From NCBI RefSeq assembly GCF_019703515.2, contig NC_059374.1, forward strand, positions 21,384,595-21,448,594: a stretch of DNA of 64,000 nt, read 5' to 3'. Of this stretch, positions 22,015 to 34,800 are shown piece after piece. The stretch's first letter is position 1. Every line of letters starts with the position of its first letter. The translations under genes and the position numbers were made by a program. Source of the stretch: Myxocyprinus asiaticus. Lineage: Eukaryota > Chordata > Actinopteri > Cypriniformes > Catostomidae. The notes beneath the pieces were generated by a model, which saw only the letters and a list, made by a program, of their open reading frames with translations, was not told where the DNA came from and did not search any database.

Positions 22015-22697
22015 TAAGTAGTGTGAGTAGTATGTTTATACTGAAAATGTAAACTACAAAGTGTGCTATAAGTACCCGGATGATGTTCTTCTTCAACCAT
22101 CAAAATGGAGTGTGGAATGTTGGACACTTCATGCACTCAGCATTTGCCGCCTGGCAAACGTAGCGGAAGGGTGTAGTCTGACAAAACAATTGTATATAAT
22201 GGAGAATGTAGCAACTAGCGAAACTTCAGTGTAGACAGTGTAACTGGTCCTGCTTGACGCACTCAGAGCAGGATTCGAACCAGCATCAGCAAGCATGGGA
22301 AGCAGGCATGCTAACAAGGAGGCTAAAGGCTACAGCCTCTAGCGTCAGTCGCTAGTACACCTCTTGAGGCCAGGGGAGTGAGGTTTACACATACCACACA
22401 GCTATCACGTACCAGATGGCTCCCGTTACAACAGCACCTTACGAAGTTGAATGCTTTAACATGAACCCACGCTGTGTGAATATGTACATTGTTTGAGATA
22501 CAAGTGTTGAACTGAGAATGGCTAATGCGCTAAAGCTAGTGGCAACACATTGCATGCGTTTGTCACTTCCATCAGCTGTTAAACAGAGAATGCTTCCATG
22601 TAGTAAAAAGTGTTTCAATTGAGAAAGTACTACACTTTGAAAATTCATACACTACATGGCTGAGTGCATAGTGTATGTTGTGTCATTTGGGACACAG
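22015..22697. mobile_element. Palindromic gtgtc-type MITE with an embedded tRNA-like SINE
   Basis: The right part (gcatagtgtatgttgtgtcatttgggacac) and left part (gtggaatgttggacacttcatgcactca) belong to a foldback family also seen at 40757. The interior differs and appears to be a separate insertion (next entry). Confidence 0.5.
22200..22440 (-). mobile_element. Possible tRNA-derived SINE head
   Basis: On the minus strand a B-box-like gctggttcgaatcctgc is preceded about 40 nt upstream by an A-box-like ttgttagcatgcctgc. The spacing resembles a tRNA, but no clean cloverleaf or CCA-end context is visible. A SINE is more likely than a tRNA gene. The borders are guesses. Confidence 0.35.
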
Positions 22698-24158
22698 CTA
22701 ATTACTAAAGCAACATCATTTTGTGGTGGTTCTATGACACTTTCAACTCGTTTGCTCATGTGCTCTTTAGGACTTGTACCCCAGTCCTTTGCATCGCAAG
22801 TGCATTGCTCTCAGTCTAACTAACCCTAACCGTTTGTTATACCAAAATTGGCGGAGTAAGAACATTTTAAGTGTCCTTTTTCATTACACTCAGAAACAGG
22901 CAAATAGTGTGTAAAACACACACAAATATCAATTCCTATTTTGGTTCATTAAGTAAGTTTTCTGTAACGCATTTAAGCAACATTGTCAAAATGGTGCCAG
23001 CTTATCCTACTTAAATTCATGTGACATCAAATAAACAAGAATTAGGTCAGAGGTAATCTAAAAGCAATCAGATTAGATTACCTTAAAAATGGAATCCAAG
23101 ATATTGACTACAATTTCTGTCATGTAATTTATAATCAGTACCACATTACAATTCAGAAGTAATCTACCCAGCACTGTTAACAATGCAAATGTTAAAATGT
23201 ATCGCTTTCCAAGTCATGCACTATAGTAAAAGTGCTTTGATGTCACAATGCTATCCAATGTGCTAGGAACAGGAATAAAATGGAATAAAAGTAATTGTTG
23301 TTTTAGCATCCCTAATGTGTATTTCACCAGGAAACTGCTGTGATATGTACAACGAGCCTGTAAAAATCATTTTGCAAAAATGTTAGTAACATGATTCTAT
23401 GAGACCAGGTTGCGTCAAACTTTTTATTATCTTACACTTGGTAATATGGATATTGCTAACACAATATTTGGCCTAGTGTTTGTTCCATGTGTTATGTTGG
23501 TAAATCACCCTTCTGCTTGTGCATTTACAAAATTGTACATTTTCCTATTCAGCCTGGTCATGTTAATAATTTAGCATATAATTTAGCCTATGCTATAATG
23601 TCATTTTGTATGATAAATATTTTTGGTACCGTGTTGGGTCACCACTTCTGAAGCAAGCCAGTGAGAACAAGTGCTATAAATATTAGCATGTCATTATTAT
23701 TATACAAGCTTATTATACATAAGCACATAACCAACTGAAGAGTCCATTCCATGTGTTCATATTTTTTGTTTACTTTGAATGTCTGCAAATGACATTTGTG
23801 CTTTAGTGTGAGGTCTAAAAATGCCCATGTCCATTGGAAGCTAATTACAAATATGATGTGTCATTCATGGAAATGATGTCCAATTAAAATCAAAATTCCG
23901 AGAAGCACTTGGCACAATGCTGAAGAACTTAACCGGCCATAAAAGCTGTCTAATCCCCTGTTATTGAGACAAGCATCCTTTAACTCAATTGTATTAAGAT
24001 GGCTTAAGGTCTAATAGGCTTCCAAAACATTGTTGCACTATCTGCTCACATCCTTTCCATCATTTCAAAAAGTCAACCATGGTACACAATTCAGCAAAGT
24101 TACAAGTCTTAAATTATTCTCCTTCAAAAGTGGTGCTGAAACAAAAATCTTTTAGCAC
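22698..24158. other. auts2 intron with a decayed gtaatc-type element end
   Basis: About 23044-23177 (gaggtaatctaaaagcaatcagatt ... taatctacccagcactg) resembles the right end of the hAT family seen at 19821. The rest is unique. Confidence 0.4.
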
Positions 24159-25490
24159 TTAAAGGGACAGTTAATTAAAAAAATATAATTTGATAATCAT
24201 TAACTCACCCTCTTATTGTTCCAAACCCTACATGACTTGCTTTTTTCCATGGAACATAAACAGAGGTTAGGCAGAATGTTAGCCCCAGTTCCTGTTTACT
24301 TTCATTGCATCTTTTTTCCCCCCATATAATGAAAATGAATGGTACAGAAGCCCTAAACCGCAAGGTGAAAAAACAATGACTAGGTGAATTTTGTTTTTAG
24401 GCGTCTTAGTGCCTTCCTGAGCCTATTTCCTAAAAATGTTTTTCTCAGGCAATTTTTTTTTCTATGAAAAATAAATAAATCTCTGAGAATTTTTTTTAAA
24501 TGATTTTTCTCTCTTTGAAGATGTTTTATGTCTCTCTGAATTTTTTTTCTCTCAAATTTTTTTTCTGAATTGTTTTTTTTTTTTTTTCCAAAAAAAAAAA
24601 AAAAAATTGCTAACTAACAATCAGCATGTGGTACCAACCTCAGCCACCAGGTGCCACTATCAGCAAGCATGAAATCTTATGCTTACAAGGTGACAATGTC
24701 TGTGGTACTTTATTTGTTGATTTATAGTTATAGTATAATACAATAACACAAATGTTTTGAAAATCTAAATCAAGAAAAAAAAAAACATATTTGATGGTCT
24801 TCTAATACATTAAATACCATAATTAAATGAATATACCTCAGGTTACATATGTTTCATATGGCATTCGTTGTCATGTCTGACAACAGGAGTTATTTCTGAT
24901 TATTTGATGACCTTCACCATTTTGAATATTGATGCTGCTATTTATATTGTGCTTATTTTTTTTTAAATTGTTGGCCTTTGTAAACATGAGCTGGATTACA
25001 GTGTTTTCAGTGTTAAGTGGTGTGTTGACCTCGATTGATTTGACCATGAATGCAATATGAAACATATGTAACCTGAACTTTTATGTATTAGATTTTTTTC
25101 TTGATTAAGATTTGCAAAACATCCTTGTTATTGTATTATACTATAACTATAAATGTACAAAGAACAGATAAAGTATCACAGACATTCTGTCACCTTGTAA
25201 GCATTAGATTTTATATTGATTGTGGCTAGTGTTAACTAGCTAGAAAAAAATATTTTCTGATCATTTCTTTTTTTTAGGACGGGCTCAGGAAGACACCAAG
25301 ACACCTAAAAAAAAAAAATCACCTAGTGATTTTTTTACATTTCAGTTCAGGGCTTCCACAGAATGGTGACCGAGCATAACATTCTGCCTAATATATCCTT
25401 GTGTGTTCCACGAACGAAAAGAAGTAATAAAGGTCTGAAATATTATGAGGGTGAGTACATAATGACAGATCTGGTGAACTTTTCCCTGTC
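24159..25490. mobile_element. Palindromic MITE, second subfamily, split by a foldback insertion
   Basis: Left half: ttaaagggacagttaatta, gttccaaaccc, ttccatggaacataaac. Right half: gtgttccacgaacgaaaag, gagggtgagtacataatgacag. The two halves join logically across the insertion 24366-25338 within the word agccct / agggct. Confidence 0.65.
24366..25338. repeat. ~970-bp foldback element with arms of about 450-500 bp
   Basis: The left arm (gactaggtgaattttg, gccttcctgagcc, tatagttatagtataatac, caggttacatatgtttcata) recurs inverted on the right (tatgaaacatatgtaacctg, gtattatactataactata, ggctcaggaag, tcacctagt). The centre is a loop of about 150 bp near 24890-25035. No coding sequence. No clear target duplication was found, so its superfamily is open. 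Confidence 0.8.
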
Positions 25491-28275
25491 ATCTGCACCC
25501 ATATTTTGATTATATAGCATTCTGTCAGCAAAATGTGATCTCTATGTAAAGTCTAGATGTTGTTGTAATTCAAACATAAGAATCAGTACCTCCAAGAGCA
25601 TTGCTTCCTGTATAGAGCAGCAGGCTGACCCAAGGCCATGACCCATCAGTCCACTGAGACTGCAGCTCAGGGCTGGTGGCCAGACCTTGGCCCCTACTGA
25701 CAAATGTGCTACACAGGAGCTTCCGAAGCACCCGCTCTTACTTAAAGACATAAATTCCATTGACTATTGCTGGTGACTCTATAAAAGTAATCTGGTTAAG
25801 TTCTTAAGTGCCTCTAATTTGATTTTAGCACACTTAAGAAGCAAAAACAGCATGACATGAATGGCGGTGAGTGACATAGAGAGAACTGTTCATGGTTGTC
25901 ATTAATGCCTCGTGATGTAAATGTGCAAATGTGCCAAAAAAAAAAAAAAAATGCAACGACTGCGAGCGTCTTGGTAAATAAATCAGCAAGGTTAAAGTGT
26001 TTTTGGGTGGGCACCGGGCGGGCAGGCTGGCTGTGGAGTGACCAGCCCCCCTATCCATTTATGTGGAAGATTACCAGCACGTACTTGGCCCGAACACACC
26101 CACCTCCAAAGTTATCAAAAGGCTAATTGGCTCTAAGGGTATTGTGTTTTACATCCTTGTACTCAATCCAAGGGATTTCTCACCATGCCATCTGCTCAGT
26201 GCCAAAAGCATGTGCCTTTTATATCTTTTATTTCACTTTATAATCAAATAGCAGAATTTTAGACTGGAGAAAAGCCATGAACTGTACCTGCATGTCCAAA
26301 GAAATAAATGGCTATGATATAACAAGCCTTAAAAGCCTTGATGGAAGAATAAGCCACGTCCAGAGAAATGCACTCCAGTGAAATTCACTTTATGGTTACC
26401 AGTAAATATAAAAAGGTTTCTAACAAAACAAATGTGCAACATAAAATTCACAAGGAGAGCTCTTACAGAATGTAATAACAGAGGGTTAGGGGGTTTAGCA
26501 CTATATAAGTCGCCTGATTTATAGCAAATGCATAAGCGCTCTCTATTGTATTGTATTATTATGGAGTCCAAAAAGATATAAAACTGCCACTCTCTGAGGA
26601 CTGCTCAAACGAGACTAGCTCCTTGTACTAAGCACTGGTGGTAATGACACTTTCACTGGATGACAATGTGTTATCTACCAAACCTGTACAAAGCTGATAG
26701 GTATAATATTTGCTTATGGAATTCTCATCCAGGAAAGCAATAAACACATATGATGCATACTCATTAACGGATATGTCACGAAATGTGAACATTAATGGAT
26801 TTTGACATAATTTGAGAGAGTTTTTGCACTGCATCTAAACTGTGCAGTGTTACAACCATGAAAAGGTGTACATACCTTCATTTGGAGGAGGGAATGTTTC
26901 TGTCTGTCACAATAACCTGCAATATCAATAAGTTTCAGTAAAAAATATTAATTAACACGCATAGATTTTTTTTTAATAATACTATTATTAGCCACAAGAG
27001 TGCACTGTTTTGCCCCTTGAAAACATGACAAGAGGCTGAAACAATCATTTTCCATTCACACCAGGGAACACAAATCTAACATCAAACTGGAGCACAATGG
27101 AAATATATTTTAATGCGAGTTACATTTTTTACATACACAACTACTTTCTACAGATACTAATTAAAGAATTATGAAAGTGTTAGTTATTTTCTGTTTAAGA
27201 AGCTTCTCTGACACAGTAAGAATAGCCAAACCAATTGAAAGTGTTATGAATGTATATACTATTAATCAACAAAATCCCAAATTAGTAGATTTGAATATTT
27301 AGTTATACTTTTGAGGTGTACTTACCCAAAATAGTTACAAATATATACGCAGAAAAGGAGGTTGACAAACTCTCTGGTCCTTCTCTGTGTAATCCAGAAA
27401 CCGACCAAATACAACCAAAAAGGTCCTTTCAACTATCTGAAGCTTCTCACACTTTAATCACTCCAGTATTAGTACATAAGAGTGTTGTCTTAAAATTGCT
27501 TTGCTACATGGACAAAGACCCTCAAAGAAAAACTGCAGGGTCCCTCTAAAATCAAGGAGCTTTGATGAAGTTGTTATTGTCTGTTTCACATGGGTGATGT
27601 GCATATGATGTTGAACATGTCCATCCTTCACCAATCCTTCTTCAAGAAAAGGAATTTATATCCAGTAATATCCTTCAAGCAAGTAAATGAGAGCTCCTTC
27701 ACCACCAAAACAGATTGAGCGCAAATTCACCCATTTGAAATCACAAAGCAGGTATGTGTAGATTCACAGATTATGTCATGCCTTCCTTAAAGCAGGAGAT
27801 CCTTTCCAGAGCCTGTGTGCCTGTTCTCTACACTCCTCTCAAGAACGCTCCCTCGAACTGTGTGTTTCTCCGTTCCCTCCTTCAGTGGACCCTCCCACTG
27901 CCTTCACACCTCCCTCCTCATCTCCCTACGGCCCTGAGAGAACCCAGACTGAGCACCCCAGTGTCACGACAATTACTACACTCCTCTCTCCTCAACACAT
28001 ACATATAGGCAGTCTAGTGATTATGGCCATCCCCTTAATTACAAGCAGAGAATAACCAGAGGGGACAGGGGACGAGTCCCGCATGCTGATGTGATGTTTC
28101 CACCTCACACTGTAATGAGACTTCACTTTCACTGGGTGACAGCGTCAGTTCCAATTAATGCTGCGTTGTTGGTATGCCACCCTGGTTCTTTGTAAGGTGA
28201 GAAAAGGACAATATGGTTTAATGTGGTGATTGCATTTGGGCCTGTCACAGCTTATTATAGATGCTTCACAAAATG
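25491..28275. other. auts2 intron, largely unique
   Basis: Contains short A runs and scattered GC-balanced stretches (25540-25760, 27750-28010). ORFs here have no recognisable domains. A conserved non-coding element is possible but cannot be judged from one sequence. Confidence 0.4.
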
Positions 28276-28440
28276 TTAAAGGGATAGTTCACTCAAAAAT
28301 TTAAATTCTGTCATCAATTATTCTACCTCATGTTGTTTCAAATGACTTTCTTCCATGGAACGTCAAAGAATAAGTATAGCAGAATGTCCGAGCTGCTCAT
28401 ACAATGAAATGGGATGGGGACCAGTGAGTGTCAAGCCAAT
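28276..28440. mobile_element. MITE left-half fragment, second subfamily
   Basis: ttaaagggatagttcactca, catgttgtttcaaatgact and cttccatggaacg mark the left arm. The right arm is absent here. A right half lies at 32400, but linkage is not shown. Confidence 0.5.
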
Positions 28441-29977
28441 GTGATCACACAGGAAATCAACGTGTTGTTTCCGAAAGTTCATGCACCCTGAAATGAACCC
28501 CATTCAGTTGAATTACTGAAAAGCACCAACCCACATCAGACATTTTTGCACCAATTCAAGTGTAAATACATTTCCCTCTTGAGCTACTAAAAGCGTGTTG
28601 TATGAGCAGCCTCAAAGTCATGGGTACTAGTCCCATGGGAACCAGGGATTAATTGCAATCATATAAACAATAGTAAGTGCAGATTCAAGGTTGCATTTTT
28701 GCTCTAAAATTACATTTTACTCCATTGATGGTTAAGTTTAGGGTTTGGGTAAGAGGGTAGACTTAATCAAATATGCATTCCTGTTTACTGCACTGAAAAA
28801 AAAATGACTAGTAAGGTTTACTTAATTTTTACTTTGCAAGTTTTGCACACAGTTTTTCCCCAAGTACATATTAATGGTATAAAATTAAGTAAAATCTACT
28901 TAACTTCATGACATAATACTGATTAAAGTGAGTACATTTAACTTAAACATTTCAGTCAATACATTTGAGTAACTTTTACTTGCAAACCTGATGTACATGG
29001 TACTTAAATTTAGAAAAATTACCTTTTATTGGAACATTTCACATTTTGAACATTCCTTATAAACACGTTCAATCATGTATCACATGACATATGGAAGCCT
29101 TCCACAGGAAGCTTAATTCTTGCTACATAGTCTATTAGACATCACCTTGCATTACTGGTAATAGAAACAAGATACAGAGCTGTGTACACAGACCTCAACA
29201 CTGACGGTAACAATCTAAAAGGATTTTTTAAATTTTTTTTTATCATGAACAGGTAATTTTGATTAGAAAATGACCTTGAGACTTCACAAAACAAGACTTT
29301 ACAAAACATAACAAAATCAACAATTAAAATGGTATAAATCAACTTGCAAACAATGATACCATGCACGCTCATTAATTATTCAAACATGCTGGAAACACCA
29401 TCTTCGGAAATGTAAGTAAAATGTACTTATTTTATTTACCTGTGAAATTTACTCAAATTACACAATAAATATGACAATTTCAACTTTAGGATTAAAGCAT
29501 GATGGAATATTTTAGCAATAACAAACACTCATGAATATCTAGAGCTATTTTTACATGTTTGAATTTAAGTACAAATGTAGAATTTAATATTTTCAAGTTC
29601 ACGCTTTAACTTATTCAATGTAGAAAGTACTTAATCTTTTCTGCTATATTTACTTCACCAGAAGTAATTTCAGAGTGAATTACATCATTTAAAACTAAAA
29701 ATAGGCAGCACTCTTTGTGCATTTCACCTGTAAACTGAGCTCATGCAGACACATATGTTCAACAGCACTTCCAGCTTCAGCCACTGGGTGCAGTGATTAG
29801 AATTTTGGTAAGCAAAGACTTGTTTTTGCTGAAGAACTTTCGATCTACTGTTGCCGAATTCACTGTGACCCCGATTACATGCACTAAAGAAAACTGTTTA
29901 CTCCAGAGTTTTTGCAGAAAGTGATGTTCTGAAACGTCATGTAAACAGGAACGCCGTTTTGGATGTTTTATTAACGA
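28441..29977. other. auts2 intron, AT-rich, with possible cactgaaaaa-type MITE
   Basis: From about 28793 (cactgaaaaaaaaatgac) to about 29700 the sequence is dense in acttaa / taagt words, typical of a common cyprinid non-autonomous element. The right border was not found. Confidence 0.35.
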
Positions 29978-30839
29978 TATACACCGATCAGCCACAACAT
30001 TAAAACCACCTGCCTAATATTGTGTAGGTCCCCCTCGTGCCGCCAAAACAGCGCCAACTTGCATCTCAGAATAGCATTCTGAGATGATATTCTTCTCACC
30101 ACAATTGTACAGAGCGGTTCAAATCTGAGTTACCGTAGACTTTGTCAGTTCGAACCAGTCTGGCCATTTTCTGTTCGCCTCTCTCATCAACAAGGCATTT
30201 CCATCCACAGAACTGCTGCTCACTGGATGTTTTTTGTTATTGGCACCATTCTGAGTAAATTCTAGAGACGGTTGTGTGTGAAAATCCCAGGAGATCAGCA
30301 GTTACAGAAATACTCAAACCAGCCCATCTGGCACCAACAATCATCCATGTGATTATCTAATCAGCCAATCGTGTGACAGCAGTGCAATGCATAAAATCAT
30401 GCAGATACGGGTCAGGAGCTTCAGTTAATATTCACATCAACCATCAGAATGGAGAAAAAAATGTCATCTCAGTGATTTGGACCGTGGCATGATTGTTGGT
30501 GCCAGATGGGCTGGTTTGAGTATTTCTGTAACTGCTGATCTCCTGGGATTTTCACACACAACGGTCTCTAGAATTTACTCAGAATGGTGCCAAAAACAAA
30601 AAATATCCAGTGAGGGGCAGTTCTGCAGATGGAAACGCCTTGTTGATGAGAGAGGTCAACAGAGAATGGCCAGACTGGTTCTATGGTAACTCAGATAACC
30701 GCTCTGTACTATTGTGATGAGAAGAATAGCATCTCAGAATGGTATTCGGAGATGCGGTTTGGAGCCGTTTTGGCGGCACGATGGGGGATCTACACAAAAT
30801 TAGGCAGATTGTTTTAATGTTGTGGCTGATCGGTGTATA
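29978..30839. mobile_element. Palindromic Tc1-derived foldback element, copy 2
   Basis: Flanked by TA on both sides. It starts CACCGATCAGCCACAACATT and ends with its exact inverse. The right arm encodes GMIVGARWAGLSISVTADLL, then FSHTTVSRIYSEWCQKQK, and the left arm encodes the same in reverse. This is the cleanest of the three copies and defines the family: two internally deleted Tc1 copies head to head. Confidence 0.85.
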
Positions 30840-32399
30840 GTGAAGCGTTGCATCATATCACCAACACAAAACATTCAACATTTCTGGGAGTACAGTGGGA
30901 AAAAGGAAAATCACACACTATAAACTACACCAATTTTATACACATCAATTTAAAATATCGACTACTGCCCCTAACATCCGCATATACACTCAAGTACATT
31001 GGGGGAATTCCAGAGTTTGTCATAAGAAGGAAACCCGACTATTAAAGCGCAATACCATTACAGGTTGCAATGGAAAGTTAAGGAAACAGCAACAACTCTG
31101 GAATATCTGCAAATAATGTGAAGTAACAAAGAATAAAAAACAGTTGTCATATAGTTGTGTTTACACCAGTGCCACGGGGAAACTATTTTGCTATGGAGAA
31201 AACTGCTCACTGACCGTGCCACATGTATACAGGGGTAAAGAGTACACATGCAACACAGTACATGTAAATGTGAATGCTGCTTTCCTTCTTAAGTTCCTGA
31301 GACCCTTACTGCTATGTCCATTTTCCATCCCCCTTTTTGATTTGGAAGACCAAATAGTTTTCCTAAAAAATTTATGTCCACATATGTGGACAGTGAGACT
31401 AAGTTATTTTAAATAATACCAAGCTATAGAAAGTCAGATTTTTTTTTTTTATCAAATTGTTTATTATGTTTCCAGCAGTGTTGGTTATTCATGCTTTTGA
31501 GACGTTACAGACATTGCATCAGATATTAGTATAATTAATTCTGATTCAAAGTAATGGCCAGCATCAACCAATCACTGCCAACCATGTTAAAATATAATTA
31601 TACATTATAAATTCTGAATTTACGTACTGATTACCATTGTCCCATGTCTGTCAAACATGTTGATTGGTCCAAACATCATCTGCAGCCTGAAGCTTAACTT
31701 TAAATAGGAAGTTTGGATTGAATGCACTTGAATACAGAGCTATAGGATGCTCCCTTACTCCCTATTTAGTGAATGACTTAACCTCCAGTGTGCTGTCTGT
31801 CGGCACTGGTTTCAGAACAGTTTGAAATGCACCTTAATATGAAGCCTCTCAAAGCAACATTTTTCAGTTTTTGGATGCATCCATTAATTCTCAATGTGAT
31901 ATTCACTGTGCATTATAGGATATTTTAACTGAAACTGGGCATACAGTCCACGAATGTGGTCACTGTGTTTAACAGCCTGCTGTTTCACAATAAATCACTA
32001 AAATTTTAAAAATGGCATATCGAATCAAACTAGAGACACTAATCTTTTGACTCAAACAGGTTACAATGTAAAAACTTAATTAGGTCTCTTACCAGATGCC
32101 GTTACAACCAAACACAAATTCCTCTGCGATAGCCGCCATGTTGTTTTGTCACAGGACTCTGTACATCGAAAGTTTAACCCTTTACTGACAGCACAGAGTC
32201 TTCTGAACTGAGATCAGTCGGTTTAAATGAAATTAAATTATGCGTTGCATATAGCAAAGCCAAAATACAATGTCCATGTATGTGGACGTGGGGTCGCACG
32301 AGGTAAAGCAGCTTTCTGACAATAAATGGCTTTCTGGTTTCCATTTAAACAAGCTCAGTTTTATCAGTCTGATCAATGAACCATGGATATTCAGCTACA
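30840..32399. other. auts2 intron, unique sequence
   Basis: No repeat recognised. The ORFs at 30833-31416 have no recognisable domain. Confidence 0.4.
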
Positions 32400-32500
32400 G
32401 ATGACTCCTTTTGTGTTTCATGGAAGAAAGTCACAAGGGTTTGGAACGACATGGGTAAGTAATGAAAGAATTTTAATTTTTGGCTGAACTATTTCTTTAA
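32400..32500. mobile_element. MITE right-half fragment, second subfamily
   Basis: ttgtgtttcatggaagaaag to tttttggctgaactatttctttaa, the mirrored right arm of the family. Confidence 0.55.
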
Positions 32501-34257
32501 TGTCATTCACACTGTGTTGTGGAATTCTCGCAAGACCGTGTTAGAGCGCGTAAATTCATCCACACACCATCACTGAGATGAGCACCTCATTGGACCGAGG
32601 GTTGTGAATGTCAGCAGAAAAAGGGCATTGCAAGATGATAGATCACAAAACAGGAAATTATCACAACAGATATATCAGATAATTTATTTCAACCGTCAAC
32701 ACCCCTGTGGGAGGAGGAGACGCATGAAAGCTCCCTGTCCTAGTCTGCCTCCAGCTCTCGTGTCTTCCATTGCTAATGCTGTGTCCTCTCTGAACCGTGG
32801 GATGGGCTCTCAAGGGGAGATAGAACAAGACTTCAAAGTCCACAGCCTGCCAGGGCTGCAGGGAGGTCTCATTCAGTCACTGCCTCAACCGGCCTTGAGG
32901 GGGTTTCTAATTGCATTTCACAGGCCCCGAACAAAACAAGGCCTTGTTCAAGCTGAAGTTGGTCCTCCTGCTGGGATATAGCTGTGATTTGCGACTCCTC
33001 TGTGGGATATGGATCTTTGGCGTGCCAGCACAGCTGAGAAATACAGTTTCGACTTCCTTCTTCTGATGACTCACACCGGGACACTGATCATCGAATGAAA
33101 TGAGAGGAAAACGCAGGCGGCTGTGACACCTTCATTCTCCCCGCAGAATGCTTTCGGTGTTTGGGACTGGAGGCAGATGTGTAGGCTCGAATTGAAAAAT
33201 TAATTTAGAGCTACCCAAGAGACTCCAAACTGTATGCAGGCCATCAAATATCATCAAACGGCACAAGATTAAGGGGTTTTCTTTCCATAATTTATAAGCT
33301 CCAAATAACTAGCGAACGTACTTTCAACTGGGTCTAGCTAAGCCAGACAATATTGCTGTATTTTTTGTCTTGACTGTGGTGGTTTGATGCCTAATATGAG
33401 TATAATTCTAATTTATGAGTTTTTGACAAGAAAGGTATTTTATTTAAATCAGACATGCAACATGCATATGTTTGTGAATCCTATTGTATTTGACATTACT
33501 ACCGAGGCCATTTCATATCAAACACATTTCAGTTGTGTTATAGGAGCTTGTTTGCATGTGTGACATATTGATATTGAACCCAAATACTGAACTTGACTTT
33601 ACACTCTTCTAGGGGATCACTTAATGTGCATTAAAATCATAAAATATTAAATACATAAATTACTAGTCTTGCTTAAACTCTATTGTTAAAATATACTATA
33701 ATATCTATGACTATATAAAATATAATCATAATGTAAAATAGTCAAAGCTTAAACCCCAGAAGTAACATTACCCATAAATAAAGCCTGACCTGAACTGCAA
33801 CCATAACCCTAACCTTACTCACCTAACCCTATTTTTATAAAACTAAATATTTGTTTTGAATATAAAACAAAATATTTTGTGGATATTTAACAGTCAGGTT
33901 GCATTCAGGTGTGACTACTAAGTAAAGTCTCAAGTGAACATTTTGTCATTGATTCCCTTTTTTTTTTTTTTTTTAATGCAAATGGAACTAAGACCCATAA
34001 AAATAGCAGTAAATTGTAAATATACTGTAGACTACATTTATTATAGTAAGTGTAAAAATAGCTATGTTTTAATGACTAACCTTTACTATAATGTGGATAT
34101 TTGCAGAAGGCTACTACAATACATAGTTTTGATAAAACTGTTAAATTTGATCTAAATGAACCTGTGGAAATAGTTTTTTTAATAACCCAGTACTCATTCC
34201 ACTGAGTCCATTTTAAATCATTTTGTGCAATTATGACGAAGAATTGGTTTAAAATAC
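32501..34257. other. auts2 intron with a GC-balanced, non-repetitive block
   Basis: 32600-33130 is richer in G and C than its surroundings and free of recognised repeats. An ORF of 125 codons (32604-32981) has no recognisable domain and no good splice frame. It is a candidate conserved element. 33400-34250 is AT-rich. Confidence 0.4.
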
Positions 34258-34800
34258 TACACTCACTGAGCAATTTATTAAGAACACATGCACATGCTTA
34301 TTCATACGATTATCTAATTAGCCAATCGTGTGGCACAGTGCAATGCATAAAATCATACAGATACGGGTCAGGAGCTGCAGTTAATGTTCACATCAACCAT
34401 TTGAATGGGGAAAAAATGTAATCTCAGTGATTTCGACCATGGCATGATTTGTGGTGCCAGATGGGCTGGTTTGAGTATTTCTGTAACTGCTGATCTCCTG
34501 GGATTTTCTCGCACAACAGTCTCCAGAATTTACTCAGAATGGTGCCAAAAACAAAAAACATCCAGTGAGCAGCAGTTCTGCGGACGGAAACACCTTGTTG
34601 ATAAGAGAGTTCAACGGAGAATGGCCAGACTGGTTCGAGCTGACAGAAAATCTACAGTAACTCAGATAACCACTCTGTACAATTGTAGTGAGCAGAATAG
34701 CATCTCAGAATGCACAACATTCTGGGCTACAATAGCAGAAGACCACATCGGGCACTTTATTAGGACCATAGTGTTCCTAATAAAATGCTAAGTGAGTGTA
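34258..34800 (+). mobile_element. Internally deleted Tc1-like element with intact ends
   Basis: Flanked by TA. The ends are CACTCACTGAGCAATTTATT and, inverted, CACTCACTTAGCATTTTATT. It retains the transposase N-terminus (NLSDFDHGMICGARWAGLSI, TADLLGFSRTTVSRIYSEWC, RMARLVRADRKSTVTQITTL) and then jumps to the 3' end, removing the whole DDE catalytic domain. It is a non-autonomous derivative of the Tc1 family that also fed the palindromic elements. Confidence 0.85.

Noticed and set aside
25834..26058. Overlapping ORFs at 25814-26126.
   Set aside because: Overlapping frames around an A/T run; no domain, no splice support.
27754..28008. An 84-codon ORF with many Pro and Leu.
   Set aside because: Unlike any family I know, and in a C-rich stretch that opens frames by chance.
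28276..32500. The MITE left half at 28276 and right half at 32400 as one element split by a 4-kb insertion.
   Set aside because: No duplication or terminal repeats at the inner breakpoints; more likely two separate partial copies.
32604..32981. A 125-codon ORF as a host exon.
   Set aside because: No recognised domain, low-complexity composition and no convincing acceptor/donor pair.
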